Shown piece after piece: positions 8,582 to 17,204 of a stretch of DNA of 64,000 bases; position 1 is the first letter of the stretch, and every line of letters begins with the position of its first letter. This stretch comes from an uncultured Clostridium sp. (GTDB lineage Bacteria; Bacillota; Clostridia; Clostridiales; Clostridiaceae): the NCBI GenBank assembly GCA_900548455.1, contig URKQ01000001.1, forward strand, positions 62,001-126,000, written 5' to 3'. The notes below the pieces were generated by a model, which did not search any database, had not been told where the DNA came from, and worked only from the letters and a program-made list of their open reading frames with translations. The translations under genes and the position numbers were made by a program.

Positions 8582-8794
8582 TGTGTTACCCTCATCATTT
8601 CTACTTTAGTATAAAAACTTGCACTTAAATCCTATTATTATTTTGTCTTCAATCTTTTATTCCGCCTATTAGTTCTTTATATTCAATAGATTTCTCTATA
8701 CTCATCTAATTAACCACTTTCTATCTTACCTAGTGATATTAAACTAATTATAACATAAGCAAATAATACTTTTAATATTACTGGCTTAACTTTT
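8582..8794 (-). promoter_or_regulatory. leader and promoter of the regulator/transporter operon
   Basis: About 210 nt without a gene. On the minus strand CTTATGTTATAATTAG (near 8755-8740) repeats the -10 context seen in the type-B repeats (ATATGTTATAATTA), with a poor -35. No clear direct repeats for a response regulator were found by eye. Confidence 0.45.
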
Positions 8795-8975
8795 ATGCTA
8801 TTACTAAATAACTCCTCTAGAAATTCCTATTTATCAATCAATTACTCGTATAAGGGTTGAATTACGAAATAAAAAATACCGCATATTCACTTTTGAATAG
8901 TACGGTATCTATTTTATATTTAATTTTCATAATACATTGAAGTTGTCCTTCTAATCTCAACTATAAATTGAAATT
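8795..8975 (-). repeat. type-A intergenic repeat, copy 3, with terminator and 3' core
   Basis: The minus strand starts with AAATTTCAATTT (a one-base variant of the core) overlapping the stop of the VOC gene. Then ATTATGAAAATTAAATATAAA, the hairpin at 8908-8876 (arms AGATACCG/CGGTAT, tail TTTTTTATTT), and CGTAATTCAACCCTTATACG follow. The last part is GATAAATAGGAATTTCTAGAGGAG. This is the fullest copy. It ends the VOC transcript and leads into the leader of the regulator operon. Confidence 0.85.
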
Positions 8976-9398
8976 TTATTTAACTCTTTTGAACATTGGA
9001 TGATCTTGATTAAACTCAACTAGATCCCACAAGTTACCATATAAATCTTTAAATACTGCAACTGTTCCATAATCCTGTTCTTTAGGTTCTCTAACAAATT
9101 CTATTCCTATATTCTTCATTTCATTATAATCACGCCAAAAATTATCAGTTCCTAAGAAAAGAAAAACTCTTCCACCTGTTTGATTTCCTATGAAAGGTTC
9201 TTGCTCTGACTTAGATGCTCTTGCAAGTAATATCGTTGTTCCATTTGAACCAGGTGGCGATACCACTACCCACCTTTTGTCTTGCTCAGGTTGATATGTA
9301 TCTTCTACTAATGTAAAATGAAGTTTTTTAGTATAAAAATCTATTGCTTCATCATAATCTTTTACTACTAAAGCAATATGCACCACTGATTGAATCAT
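8976..9398 (-). CDS. VOC-family protein (glyoxalase/dioxygenase fold), 140 aa
   Basis: Opens VVHIALVVKDYDEAIDFYTKKL, the first beta-alpha-beta-beta-beta module with metal-ligand His. The second half is GIEFVREPKEQDYGTVAVFKDLYGNLWDLVEF, with the closing Glu ligand. Length and layout match single-domain VOC proteins, which include glyoxalase I, fosfomycin and bleomycin resistance proteins. The exact reaction is not clear. ATG follows AGAAAGGATG. It has a type-A terminator downstream; the 83-nt gap upstream shares its sequence with 1179-1244. Confidence 0.85.
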   Translation of the reverse strand: MIQSVVHIALVVKDYDEAIDFYTKKLHFTLVEDTYQPEQDKRWVVVSPPGSNGTTILLARASKSEQEPFIGNQTGGRVFLFLGTDNFWRDYNEMKNIGIEFVREPKEQDYGTVAVFKDLYGNLWDLVEFNQDHPMFKRVK

Positions 9399-9481
9399 TA
9401 ATATTCATCCTTTCTGTATTATAATTTAACTCCCCTCACTAAATTCCTATTTACCTTCATATTGTAAAACAAATATCTTTA

Positions 9482-9997
9482 TTATAAATCAAGTCTATAG
9501 ATATACTCTTCATAAATAATATCAGTTCCACTCTTTTTGAAGGTACCTTCTTTTTCAATTTTAAAACCCAGTTTTCTTAACACTGCATTTGAACCTTCAT
9601 TTAATTTGGCAACATCAGCAGTTATATATTTTGCTCCATTTTCCATACAAAAATTACATAATTCTTTTATCATTTCTGTTGCATATCCTTGCTTCCAAAA
9701 GTTTTTATGAATGGCATAGCCTAAGTCCCAATGTTTCTTATCTTCACTTGGAACAGCACTACAGGTTCCAATATAACTTGAATTTTCTTTTGACACTGCA
9801 ATAAAATAATAACATCCATCATATTTCTCTACACTTTCCTTCCACTTAAGATAAGTGTTATTTGCCTTTTCACGTGGCGGATCTGATAAATATTTCCCCA
9901 TTTCATCATCTAACCATATATCTAGACAAAAATCAGTATCTTCTTTTTTAGTACTTTTAATAATTAATCGGTTTGTTTTTAACTCTATTTCATTCAT
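9482..9997 (-). CDS. GNAT N-acetyltransferase (RimJ/RimL type), 171 aa
   Basis: Begins MNEIELKTNRLIIKSTKKED, then YFIAVSKENSSYIGTCSAVP, the acetyl-CoA loop HKNFWKQGYATEMIKELCNF and NEGSNAVLRKLGFKIEKEG. The start at 9997 is preceded by GGGGGG; an in-frame ATG at 10027 lacks one. The last nine codons and 3' flank are duplicated at 1179-1244. Acceptor unknown. Confidence 0.85.
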   Translation of the reverse strand: MNEIELKTNRLIIKSTKKEDTDFCLDIWLDDEMGKYLSDPPREKANNTYLKWKESVEKYDGCYYFIAVSKENSSYIGTCSAVPSEDKKHWDLGYAIHKNFWKQGYATEMIKELCNFCMENGAKYITADVAKLNEGSNAVLRKLGFKIEKEGTFKKSGTDIIYEEYIYRLDL

Positions 9998-10079
9998 TAT
10001 AATATACCCCCCACTCTTTTTACTCATTTATTTATGGTATGATTCACCATTCATAATTCTTGGACACTTTTTTTAAAAT

Positions 10080-10538
10080 TTATTGAAAATGCTCAATTAT
10101 ATATATCGTACTATTATCTTGAGCAAGAATAATATATAGTTTTGATGAATCAGCAATTTCACTTTTAAAATAATATTTATACTCTTGCTGAAAATCTGGT
10201 GAATATACTGTGTCTATATTCAGGGATGATAGTACCCTATTTACTTCTGACTCTAAAATAATATTTTTGTCTGATTTCCAATCCAATACATTATCTATAT
10301 CACTATTATCTTTGTACTCAAACACATGATATCTTTCTCCGTCTCCTAGAAAGCTATCACCACTATCACAGGAATAAATCTCCTTATATTCAGATGGTAA
10401 TTCAATCTTCCAATTTGACTCAACAATATTAGAATAAATATTGTGCCCTTTATTGAAATTGAAAATCAAGAATATCCCTATGCTTATTAATAGAATTATT
10501 ATAACTAGTAAAGTAATCCCCCTATTCTTTTTCCCCAT
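10080..10538 (-). CDS. membrane-anchored hypothetical protein, 152 aa
   Basis: N-terminal basic stretch MGKKNRG, then a hydrophobic helix (ITLLVIIILLISIGIFLIF, residues 8-26), then a soluble outer domain of about 120 residues with many acidic and aromatic residues. No lipobox. I do not recognise the family. ATG at 10538 has AAAGGAGGAG 2-9 nt upstream. It lies between a type-A repeat (upstream) and the acetyltransferase leader. Confidence 0.7.
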   Translation of the reverse strand: MGKKNRGITLLVIIILLISIGIFLIFNFNKGHNIYSNIVESNWKIELPSEYKEIYSCDSGDSFLGDGERYHVFEYKDNSDIDNVLDWKSDKNIILESEVNRVLSSLNIDTVYSPDFQQEYKYYFKSEIADSSKLYIILAQDNSTIYIIEHFQ

Positions 10539-10574
10539 TTCTCCTCCTTTATTTTTTATACTACATAAAATACA

Positions 10575-10705
10575 AATCTATTAGATAAGTTCCTATTTAT
10601 CAATTAACTGCTCGCATAATGGTTGAATTGCGAACTAAAAAATACCGTATATTCAGTTTTGAATAATACGGTATCTACTTTATATTTAATTTTCATAATA
10701 TAAGA
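10575..10705 (-). repeat. type-A intergenic repeat, copy 4, with terminator
   Basis: Minus strand: ATTATGAAAATTAAATATAAA, hairpin 10674-10642 (ATACCGTAT/ATACGGTAT arms with a perfect TTTTTT tail), then GCAATTCAACCATTATGCGAG and GATAAATAGGAA. It follows the HD-domain gene by about 105 nt. Here the stem is compensated (C to T against G to A) relative to copies 1-3, so base-pairing is kept. Confidence 0.85.
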
Positions 10706-10778
10706 ACAATGTGAATTAATTATAGTTTTTATTTAAAAGTCTATAAGATGATTAGCTTCAATTTACAAAGATTATAAA

Positions 10779-11405
10779 CTACATATTAAATGTATTATCT
10801 TGTACATTAGGTAACACACTATAAATTGATTTCCCTATTTTTCCTTCAAAATATTGTTTGTTCTCGAAAGTTGACTTCCATCTTGGAATTGTATATTCGT
10901 TAATTCCGCCTCTTAATGCTATATCTACAATTCTTTTCTCTATTAATACAAATCCGAATGGTAATGCTAAATAATCACATAATCTTATTAATTTATCATA
11001 ATCATTCTCTTCTGTACTCGATAAATAATCTTTTGCAAAATTATATTCTTCTGTTGTACCATCCCATTTACCTACAATAATCACCTCATTATTATAGATA
11101 AATGCTGTATGACTTAAACAAGTTCTTGCTACTAAATCATATCCTTTACTGATTGCATAATTATATCCATCTATACCATGCCTCATACCGTGCACGCCTT
11201 CTCTTCTTCCTATATCATGCAATAACCCTAAAATGTATGCTAATTCAGAATCTAGGTAATCTGTCTGTTCTGCTATTAATTTTGCGCCCTCAGCTACATT
11301 AATTGAATGCTCTATCCATGGTCCTGGATTCAATTTACCACATTTCTCTAAAATTATTTTCGCTTCCTCTAATGTAGGTACCCCTTTTTTATAACAACAT
11401 TTCAT
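10779..11405 (-). CDS. HD-domain metal-dependent phosphohydrolase, 208 aa
   Basis: The HD signature is seen as EHSINVAEGAKLIAE (first His) and ILGLLHDIGRREG (HD pair), followed by HGMRHGIDG (further His ligands) and an Asp in LIRLCDYLAL. Family members hydrolyse phosphates of nucleotides or alarmones; the substrate is unknown here. ATG at 11405 follows GAGGAGAG. A type-B promoter lies upstream and a type-A terminator downstream, so this is a complete cassette-like unit. Confidence 0.82.
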   Translation of the reverse strand: MKCCYKKGVPTLEEAKIILEKCGKLNPGPWIEHSINVAEGAKLIAEQTDYLDSELAYILGLLHDIGRREGVHGMRHGIDGYNYAISKGYDLVARTCLSHTAFIYNNEVIIVGKWDGTTEEYNFAKDYLSSTEENDYDKLIRLCDYLALPFGFVLIEKRIVDIALRGGINEYTIPRWKSTFENKQYFEGKIGKSIYSVLPNVQDNTFNM

Positions 11406-11458
11406 ACTTATCTCTCCTCGTCTTTTAAACCTTCTTCACAATAGATTACAATTACGAG

Positions 11459-11577
11459 TTAATTATAACATATTTTTACAACACCGTACTATTCAATTTT
11501 CAAAGAACAAATTTCACTTAACTACTTCGCCATATCTACAGATTATTTCCCAAACTCTAATTGTTAAATTGGAATTT
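11459..11577 (-). promoter_or_regulatory. type-B intergenic repeat, copy 3, promoter of the HD gene
   Basis: The minus strand runs from the AAATTCCAATTT core (11577-11566), through AGAGTTTGGGAAATAATCTG, GTAGATATGGCGAAG and TTGAATAGTACGGT, to ATATGTTATAATTA. It matches copy 1 (1655-1769) over its whole length. The core comes 18 nt after the stop codon of the hydrolase gene. Confidence 0.75.
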
Positions 11578-11595
11578 GTTAGTTTCTCATTATGC

Positions 11596-12528
11596 TTACA
11601 CTACACAATGTTTCGCATTTGAATCAAGCCACTCTATAATAAAATCAAATCGTTCTTTCGTCAATCCATGACCACCTGGGTATCTCTTGTGGTGCAGGTT
11701 TTGTAAGGCATCATATTCTAAATAGGTTGAGCTGGCTTTTTCAACGATATATGAAGCATCTTTTGAATATTTATCATCTTCCGCAGAAACAATAAGCAGT
11801 CGTCTTGGTGCAATACAAGATACCAAATCATATATATCGTATTTGCCATGGAAGTTTGGAATTACACTCGCCATTTCAATTCCAACATTATTTATAATGC
11901 GATTTTCATAAGTACAAGCACTACCGCTTGCACAACTAAAAGCTATTCGGTCATCTAACGCAGAAAGAAATAAGACCGTATTCCCCCCATAAGAATGTCC
12001 CAGTGTGCCAATTTTTTTATTATCAACATAAGTAAGATTAGCAAGCAATGTTATCCCATTCATAGCATCATCTATTACTTTTTTCATCAAATAATCGCCT
12101 TTTATTATACGATAGCACATTTCATTAAAATGCTGCCAAAAGTCAAATCCCTCCACGTGAGGATTTTGACGTCTTTCCTCAAAGCATATTGAGTCAGGAG
12201 CTAACACAACAAATCCCTTTTTCGCCAATTCAGGTCCGAAAGCTTGGAAAGGATTTCCGGCTAAACCGCAAACTTCACTCTTTCCTAAATGATGCTCCCT
12301 GTTGTGCTGGTGATTGATGAGAATAGCTGGATTTTTATCAAGTATTTCCGGAAGCAAAAGAAAAGCAATGACTTTGTCTCCGTAAGAATCATATTCAATT
12401 AATTGTCTTGTATATCTATCTTCCTTTGTGGAGTCCAGTAGTCTATACTCAACATGAGGTATGCTATTAGGAGCTATAATTCCAATAGCTTTTGTTATTT
12501 CATTTCTTAAATTTACTATGTTACTCAC
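11596..12528 (-). CDS. alpha/beta hydrolase (dienelactone-hydrolase/acetyl-esterase-like), 310 aa
   Basis: Alpha/beta-hydrolase fold with nucleophile elbow GTLGHSYGGN (Ser at about residue 178), an acid region LLIVSAEDDKYS and the catalytic His near the C-terminus in RYPGGHGLT. An oxyanion-side segment ILINHQHNREHH and an FVVLAPDSICFEERR block resemble Abhydrolase/acetyl xylan esterase-like proteins with a long insertion. No signal peptide, so it acts in the cytoplasm. Substrate unknown. ATG at 12528 is preceded by GAGGTGAG. It is the rightmost member of the array. Confidence 0.8.
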   Translation of the reverse strand: MSNIVNLRNEITKAIGIIAPNSIPHVEYRLLDSTKEDRYTRQLIEYDSYGDKVIAFLLLPEILDKNPAILINHQHNREHHLGKSEVCGLAGNPFQAFGPELAKKGFVVLAPDSICFEERRQNPHVEGFDFWQHFNEMCYRIIKGDYLMKKVIDDAMNGITLLANLTYVDNKKIGTLGHSYGGNTVLFLSALDDRIAFSCASGSACTYENRIINNVGIEMASVIPNFHGKYDIYDLVSCIAPRRLLIVSAEDDKYSKDASYIVEKASSTYLEYDALQNLHHKRYPGGHGLTKERFDFIIEWLDSNAKHCVV

Positions 12529-12598
12529 CTCGCTTAATATAAGTAATCAGCAGATAAAGACTAACCTTTCCCCCAATAATTTGGTAACTTTCTAACAT

Positions 12599-12712
12599 TT
12601 ACCTATCTTGTTGTAGGTACTGCATGTAGATTTTTTCCATACTCCCCCATGGTGCCATTTTTTTATCTATGACACTAAAACCATATTTCTCATATAAATT
12701 TTCATGGTCTCT
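12599..12712 (-). pseudogene. C-terminal remnant of a GNAT acetyltransferase
   Basis: Reads DHENLYEKYGFSVIDKKM then APWGSMEKIYMQYLQQDR and stop on the minus strand. This is the usual end of a GNAT domain (LYxKxGF). There is no start codon with a ribosome site in frame and no N-terminal domain upstream. It is a second acetyltransferase relic at the edge of the array. Confidence 0.65.
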
Positions 12713-12859
12713 TCCTCCAAATTTAAAATGGGAGGATTACTATTTGTGTATCCTCCAAACACTTATAAAGCTTATTTTCATAACGCATCATCTTTTCTTA
12801 TTTTTCATTTATTAAAATGCCATAGGCACATAATGCAAATTCCTATCCTCATTTTAATT

Positions 12860-12978
12860 AATAAGTAATAATGAAGAGTGAAAAATTGAAGTATAAACTC
12901 TACGGGTTTCAATATTAAAAGAAATCCCCTTAGGGATTTCCACATTAACTCTTCACTATTAATTATTATTTCTTAACT
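12860..12978. repeat. long imperfect inverted repeat (about 115 bp)
   Basis: The outer arms TAATAATGAAGAGTGAA and the reverse complement of TTAACTCTTCACTATTAATT face each other. Inside is a strong hairpin GAAATCCC-CTTA-GGGATTTC. It looks like a small palindromic mobile or terminator element. It lies downstream of the lipoprotein gene, which is read towards it, and may end its transcript. Confidence 0.55.
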
Positions 12979-13023
12979 GATTACTAACATTTTACTTAAG
13001 TTATTATATTCATTATAAGCTTT

Positions 13024-13698
13024 TTATGGTTGTGGATTTTGGATTTCTTTCATAAAGTCTTCCATTGTCATTTTTGTGTAATCTTCTGGGATATTAAAAG
13101 CATCCTTTGGATATTCTTTTTTAATTTCATTTATTTTTACATCTATGGAATCTACAATATCCCCACCTGATATTGTTATGCCTTTAATTTCCTTGTCTTT
13201 AAAATAATATTTTAAATTTTCTTCATTCTTCCCTTTATACTCTTCATATACAAGTTTTTCTCCAAACTTCTCCTCTTCCCCTTTACCTACAAAGGTTAAA
13301 TCACTAGTTCCCTGTTGAAAAGCCTGGTACTGCTCTTTATCTATGCCTTGTAAATTCGAATCATTTTCCATGGTAATCATCATTTTAGTAACGTCATTAA
13401 TCATATAAGCCATAGTATCTTTTATCACTATTCTCATCTGAATATTACTATTATCTTCTCCAAGTTTAGTTGATACTGCTATATTTTCACCATCAACAGA
13501 CATTTTAGCATTTGCATTCATTGCAATACCAGGCATGTCCATCTTTATATCGTAGTCCATGTAAAACTTTTTACTTTCGATAATATCTGTATACTTAGAT
13601 GCTAGTCTAGTTTCTTCCTTTGTCTCAGCACTTTTACACCCTGTAAATAGCGTGCACGCCAGCATAATAGATAAAACACTTGATATTAATTTTTTCAT
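13024..13698 (-). CDS. lipoprotein, DUF6612/LolA-like, 224 aa
   Basis: Lipoprotein signal with lipobox LFTGC (Cys21). The mature part is acidic and beta-strand-rich, with repeated lines such as MSVDGENIAVSTKLGEDN and MRIVIKDTMAYMINDVTKMM, the pattern of LolA/LppX-fold lipoproteins of Firmicutes (DUF6612 type). It probably sits on the outer face of the membrane; ligand unknown. ATG follows GGAGGTAG. Confidence 0.7.
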   Translation of the reverse strand: MKKLISSVLSIMLACTLFTGCKSAETKEETRLASKYTDIIESKKFYMDYDIKMDMPGIAMNANAKMSVDGENIAVSTKLGEDNSNIQMRIVIKDTMAYMINDVTKMMITMENDSNLQGIDKEQYQAFQQGTSDLTFVGKGEEEKFGEKLVYEEYKGKNEENLKYYFKDKEIKGITISGGDIVDSIDVKINEIKKEYPKDAFNIPEDYTKMTMEDFMKEIQNPQP

Positions 13699-13809
13699 TT
13701 CTACCTCCGATAAATTATGTATTTAAACTTTTTATATTGAAATTATACCACAATATGTAATAAGCAGGCTATTGATTGTTCATTTATATTATCTATTTTC
13801 ATAAAAGAA

Positions 13810-13840
13810 AAAGTACCATCCTATTGAAGAATAGTACTTT
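13810..13840 (-). terminator. hairpin, probable original terminator of mgtA
   Basis: Minus strand: AAAGTACTATTC/GGATGGTACTTTTT with a T-rich tail. It lies 350 nt past the mgtA stop with the MITE-like element between, which suggests the element was inserted between gene and terminator. Confidence 0.55.
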
Positions 13841-13845
13841 AGCAT

Positions 13846-14169
13846 GGCTCTGTATGCATTTATAGTGATGCCCATAGGCTGATTACTTCATTCAGTCCTT
13901 TCAAAAGGAACCCTATTGTTCCCTTTGAGGAATCTCTCCTTGAAGCGGAGGGAACAGAGTCCCCTTTCAACCCCTTTTAGGGAAAGGACTGCACACAGAT
14001 GCCTGTAAGCTCTTTCAAAAGGAACCTTATGGTTCCCTTTGAGTATCTCTCCTTAACCAGGAGGGAACAGCGTCCCCTTCCAACCTCCCTTAGGAAAATA
14101 CGTGCATAACCTGATTAAATTATTGCCAGCATAACTTGTACGTTCTATCACTGTATTTTACTGCAGAGC
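13846..14169. mobile_element. MITE-like element, copy 1 (two internal modules)
   Basis: 324 bp bounded by GGCTCTGTATGCATTTATAG and CTGTATTTTACTGCAGAGC, imperfect terminal inverted repeats. Inside, a module of about 120 nt occurs twice: TTTCAAAAGGAACC...GGTTCCCTTTGAG hairpin, CTCTCCTT...GGAGGGAACAG hairpin, then CCCCTT.CAACC. The flanks CTTTAGCAT and ATTTAACAT match at 7 of 9 positions, as an old 9-bp target duplication would. There is no coding capacity, so it would need a transposase from elsewhere. Confidence 0.75.
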
Positions 14170-14190
14170 ATTTAACATTTTAAATTTGAA

Positions 14191-16872
14191 TTATAATAAC
14201 TCTTTAAATTTTTTAACATATACCTTTTTCATTAAATTTACAACTATCATATAGCAAACAATTATTCCTAATAGCCAAGGGAAGTATGCTATTGGTAAAG
14301 GCGCCATACTTATATTTTGCCCAATTATTGTGTATGGGATAACTGTTCCAATACAAATTCCAAGTAAAGTAACTGCAGTAACTAAAGTAGATGCTTTGCT
14401 TTGTACAAAAGGAATTTTAGGTGTTCGAAGGTTGTGAATTACAAGAGTTTGAGTCCATAATGATTCCACAAACCAACCTGCATTAAATAAAGCAATAAAT
14501 AATGCCTTATTTGTACCTAAATCATTAAAATTTCCTCCAGCAACCGCAGGACAAATTATAAAGAACATAATTATATAAGTTGCAATATCAAATATTGATG
14601 AAGTTGGACCAATATATAACATAAAGTTTTTTATAGATTTTGCATTCCACTTTCTTGGAACCTTTAAAAATTCTTCATCCATGTTGTCCCATGGAATAGA
14701 TATACATGAAATATCATAAATTAAATTTAAAACTAGAATTTGAATTGGTAACATTGGTATAAAAGGTAGTAAAATACTTGCAATTAAAACTGAAAACATA
14801 TTACCAAAGTTAGAGCTAGCAGTCATCTTTATATATTTTATAATATTTCCATAGATCTTGCGTCCTTCAACAACCCCTTCTTCTAATACCATAAGATCCT
14901 TCTCTAAAAGTATAATGTCTGCAGATTCCTTTGCTATATCTACAGCGGTATCTACTGAAATTCCAACATCGGCTTTTTTCATAGCTGCAGCATCATTAAT
15001 TCCATCTCCTAGAAAACCAACAACACTTTTGTTTTCCTTTAAAGCCTCTACTATTCTAACTTTTTGACTTGGAGATAACTTGGCAAATACATTAGTTTCT
15101 TTTACAGCCTTAGCAAGATCCTTATCATCAAGTTTATCAATATCAGACCCTAGTAAAATATTTTCAATATTAAGGCCTACTTGTCTACAAATACATTTAG
15201 TTACAGAATCGTTGTCTCCAGTTAAAACCTTAACTGATACTCCATATTCCTTTAAAGCCTTAATAGCATCTTTAGTACTTTCCTTTGGTGGATCTAAAAA
15301 TGCTAAATAACCCATAAGAACCATATCTTCTTCATCCTTCACAGAAAACTCTCCTGTTCCTGATGGATTAGTTTTTTGTGCAACAGCAATAACTCTCATT
15401 CCGCTATTATTCAAATCTTTAACGGTATTTAATATTTCCTTTTTTATTTCTTCTGTTAAAACTTCAACTGATCCATTATACTCTGCAAAAGAAGATATTT
15501 TAAGCATTTCTTCAACAGCACCCTTTGTAATAAGCTGTGTCTTATTGTTTTTATCTTTTATAACCACACTCATTCTACGGCGGTTAAAATCAAATGGAAT
15601 CTCATCAACCTTTGTATATTCCTTTTCTAAGCTTCTATATGGTTCACAACTTCCATGCTCTAAAATGGCAATATCCATTAGATTCTTTAATCCAGTTTGA
15701 TAAAAACTATTTAAAAATCCATGACGAAGAACTCTTTCATCTTCTTTACCTTGAATATTTAAATGATATTCTAGTACTACTTTATCTTGAGTTAAAGTTC
15801 CAGTTTTATCTGTACAAAGTACATCCATAGCACCAAAGTTTTGCATAGAGTTTAAATTTTTAACTACTGTCTTCTTTTTAGACATTCTTACTGCACCCTT
15901 TGCAAGGTTAGTTGTAACAATCATTGGTAACATTTCTGGTGTTAATCCAACTGCAATTGATAATGCAAATAGCAATGCTTGTAGCCAATCACCTTTAGTA
16001 ATACCATTTATAACTAGAACAAAGGGTACCATAAACATCATAAAACGTATAAGAAGCCAAGATACTGAATTTACACCCTTTTCGAATGAAGTTACTTCCT
16101 TTGCACCTATTATTGACTTTGCCATAGCTCCAAAATAAGTGTTGTCTCCAGTTGCAATTACTACACAAATAGCAGAACCACTTATAACAGTACTACCCAT
16201 AAACCCAAGATTATTGCATTCAATTGGATTTGAACATTCTGCGTCGTCTCTTTTCTTTCCATACTTTTCAACAGGTTCGCTCTCTCCTGTAAGAGCAGCT
16301 TGACTTATAAATAAATCCTTAGCCTGTAGTATTCTAACATCAGCCGGAATCATATCTCCAGCTGCAAGATAAACTATATCTCCTGGAACTATATCCCCTA
16401 GTGGAATTTCAATTTTCCCAAAACCCTTTCTCTCAACTGCAGTTGTAGTTTTTATTAGTGCATTAAGTTTTTCTGCCGCATTATTAGATCGTGTCTCTTG
16501 TACAAATCGTAATATTCCACTTATTGTTACCATTGTTAGTACAATAATTACTGATGTAAAACTTCTTTCTTCTTTTGCAACTAAAATAATATCAGTAAAC
16601 GCAGAAATTACTGCAAGAACTATTAATACAACAGTGAAGGGATTTATAAAAGCTTCAAAAATTCTTCTAAATAATGATGCCTTTTTATCATGAGAAATTT
16701 CATTTCTACCGTGATTGTCCCTTATATCTTCAACTCTTTCCTCATCTAATCCATCAAATGATGTGCCTAATCTATTAAAAATTTCAACTTGATCTGCAAT
16801 TGAAAATTTTAATAGCAATTCATTATTACGAGCCAATATATTTTCGTTTCTGTTTAATTTTCTCTTTTTCAT
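14191..16872 (-). CDS. mgtA: magnesium-translocating P-type ATPase MgtA, 893 aa
   Basis: P-type (P3B) Mg2+ importer. Motifs: actuator TGES at residues 195-198, the phosphorylated Asp355 in CTDKTGTLT, the ion-site helix GLTPEMLP near 309, KGAVEEM in the nucleotide domain, and GDGINDA in the P domain. The C-terminal six helices run from about residue 690 to the end. The length is normal. ATG follows AGGAGG. Upstream lie an M-box Mg2+ riboswitch and its terminator, which independently supports Mg2+ as substrate: low Mg2+ allows read-through. A 40-codon ORF lies between riboswitch and mgtA. Confidence 0.95.
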   Translation of the reverse strand: MKKRKLNRNENILARNNELLLKFSIADQVEIFNRLGTSFDGLDEERVEDIRDNHGRNEISHDKKASLFRRIFEAFINPFTVVLIVLAVISAFTDIILVAKEERSFTSVIIVLTMVTISGILRFVQETRSNNAAEKLNALIKTTTAVERKGFGKIEIPLGDIVPGDIVYLAAGDMIPADVRILQAKDLFISQAALTGESEPVEKYGKKRDDAECSNPIECNNLGFMGSTVISGSAICVVIATGDNTYFGAMAKSIIGAKEVTSFEKGVNSVSWLLIRFMMFMVPFVLVINGITKGDWLQALLFALSIAVGLTPEMLPMIVTTNLAKGAVRMSKKKTVVKNLNSMQNFGAMDVLCTDKTGTLTQDKVVLEYHLNIQGKEDERVLRHGFLNSFYQTGLKNLMDIAILEHGSCEPYRSLEKEYTKVDEIPFDFNRRRMSVVIKDKNNKTQLITKGAVEEMLKISSFAEYNGSVEVLTEEIKKEILNTVKDLNNSGMRVIAVAQKTNPSGTGEFSVKDEEDMVLMGYLAFLDPPKESTKDAIKALKEYGVSVKVLTGDNDSVTKCICRQVGLNIENILLGSDIDKLDDKDLAKAVKETNVFAKLSPSQKVRIVEALKENKSVVGFLGDGINDAAAMKKADVGISVDTAVDIAKESADIILLEKDLMVLEEGVVEGRKIYGNIIKYIKMTASSNFGNMFSVLIASILLPFIPMLPIQILVLNLIYDISCISIPWDNMDEEFLKVPRKWNAKSIKNFMLYIGPTSSIFDIATYIIMFFIICPAVAGGNFNDLGTNKALFIALFNAGWFVESLWTQTLVIHNLRTPKIPFVQSKASTLVTAVTLLGICIGTVIPYTIIGQNISMAPLPIAYFPWLLGIIVCYMIVVNLMKKVYVKKFKELL

Positions 16873-16978
16873 ATCCTTTACCTCCTAATTTTAAAAATTA
16901 ATAATTTGCAATTTCAAAACATTAGGAAGCAAAACATAGATTTCTGGCCTTGCATACATGCCATACAATTATTTAGTT

Positions 16979-17101
16979 TTAAATTATATATATTATGCGG
17001 CATAAGAATAGATGAGATTTTAAGCATTGCTTATTCTTCAATCTATTCTTTTTTATGCTCGACCCTAAAGGGTCTATGCTTTGCTTACTATCTCCATCCA
17101 T
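16979..17101 (-). CDS. possible leader peptide between M-box and mgtA, 40 aa
   Basis: ATG with GGAGGTG 6 nt upstream; product MDGDSKQSIDPLGSSIKKNR followed by a basic stretch and a hydrophobic end LFLCRIIYII. It lies past the M-box terminator and ends 106 nt before mgtA, so it is made only when the riboswitch reads through. It contains the perfect palindrome GACCCTTTAGGGTC. It may be a translated leader, by analogy with mgtL-type leaders, or a small membrane peptide. No homologue recognised. Confidence 0.45.
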   Translation of the reverse strand: MDGDSKQSIDPLGSSIKKNRLKNKQCLKSHLFLCRIIYII

Positions 17102-17127
17102 TCTTTTCCACCTCCAATTTTCTCAAA

Positions 17128-17165
17128 ATAAAAAACCCTTGCCAAAGTTTAAACAATGACAAGAG
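17128..17165 (-). terminator. expression-platform terminator of the M-box
   Basis: Minus strand: CTTGTCA-loop-TGGCAAGGGTTTTTTATTTT. It lies directly after the aptamer and before the leader ORF. It is the expected OFF structure at high Mg2+. Confidence 0.8.
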
Positions 17166-17204
17166 ATTAACTCTTATAAAAATACATAAACGCAGAAAAT
17201 CACT

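Noticed and set aside
13846..14169. Insertion sequence with a transposase
   Set aside because: No ORF of useful length in any frame inside the element; it is too short for an autonomous element.
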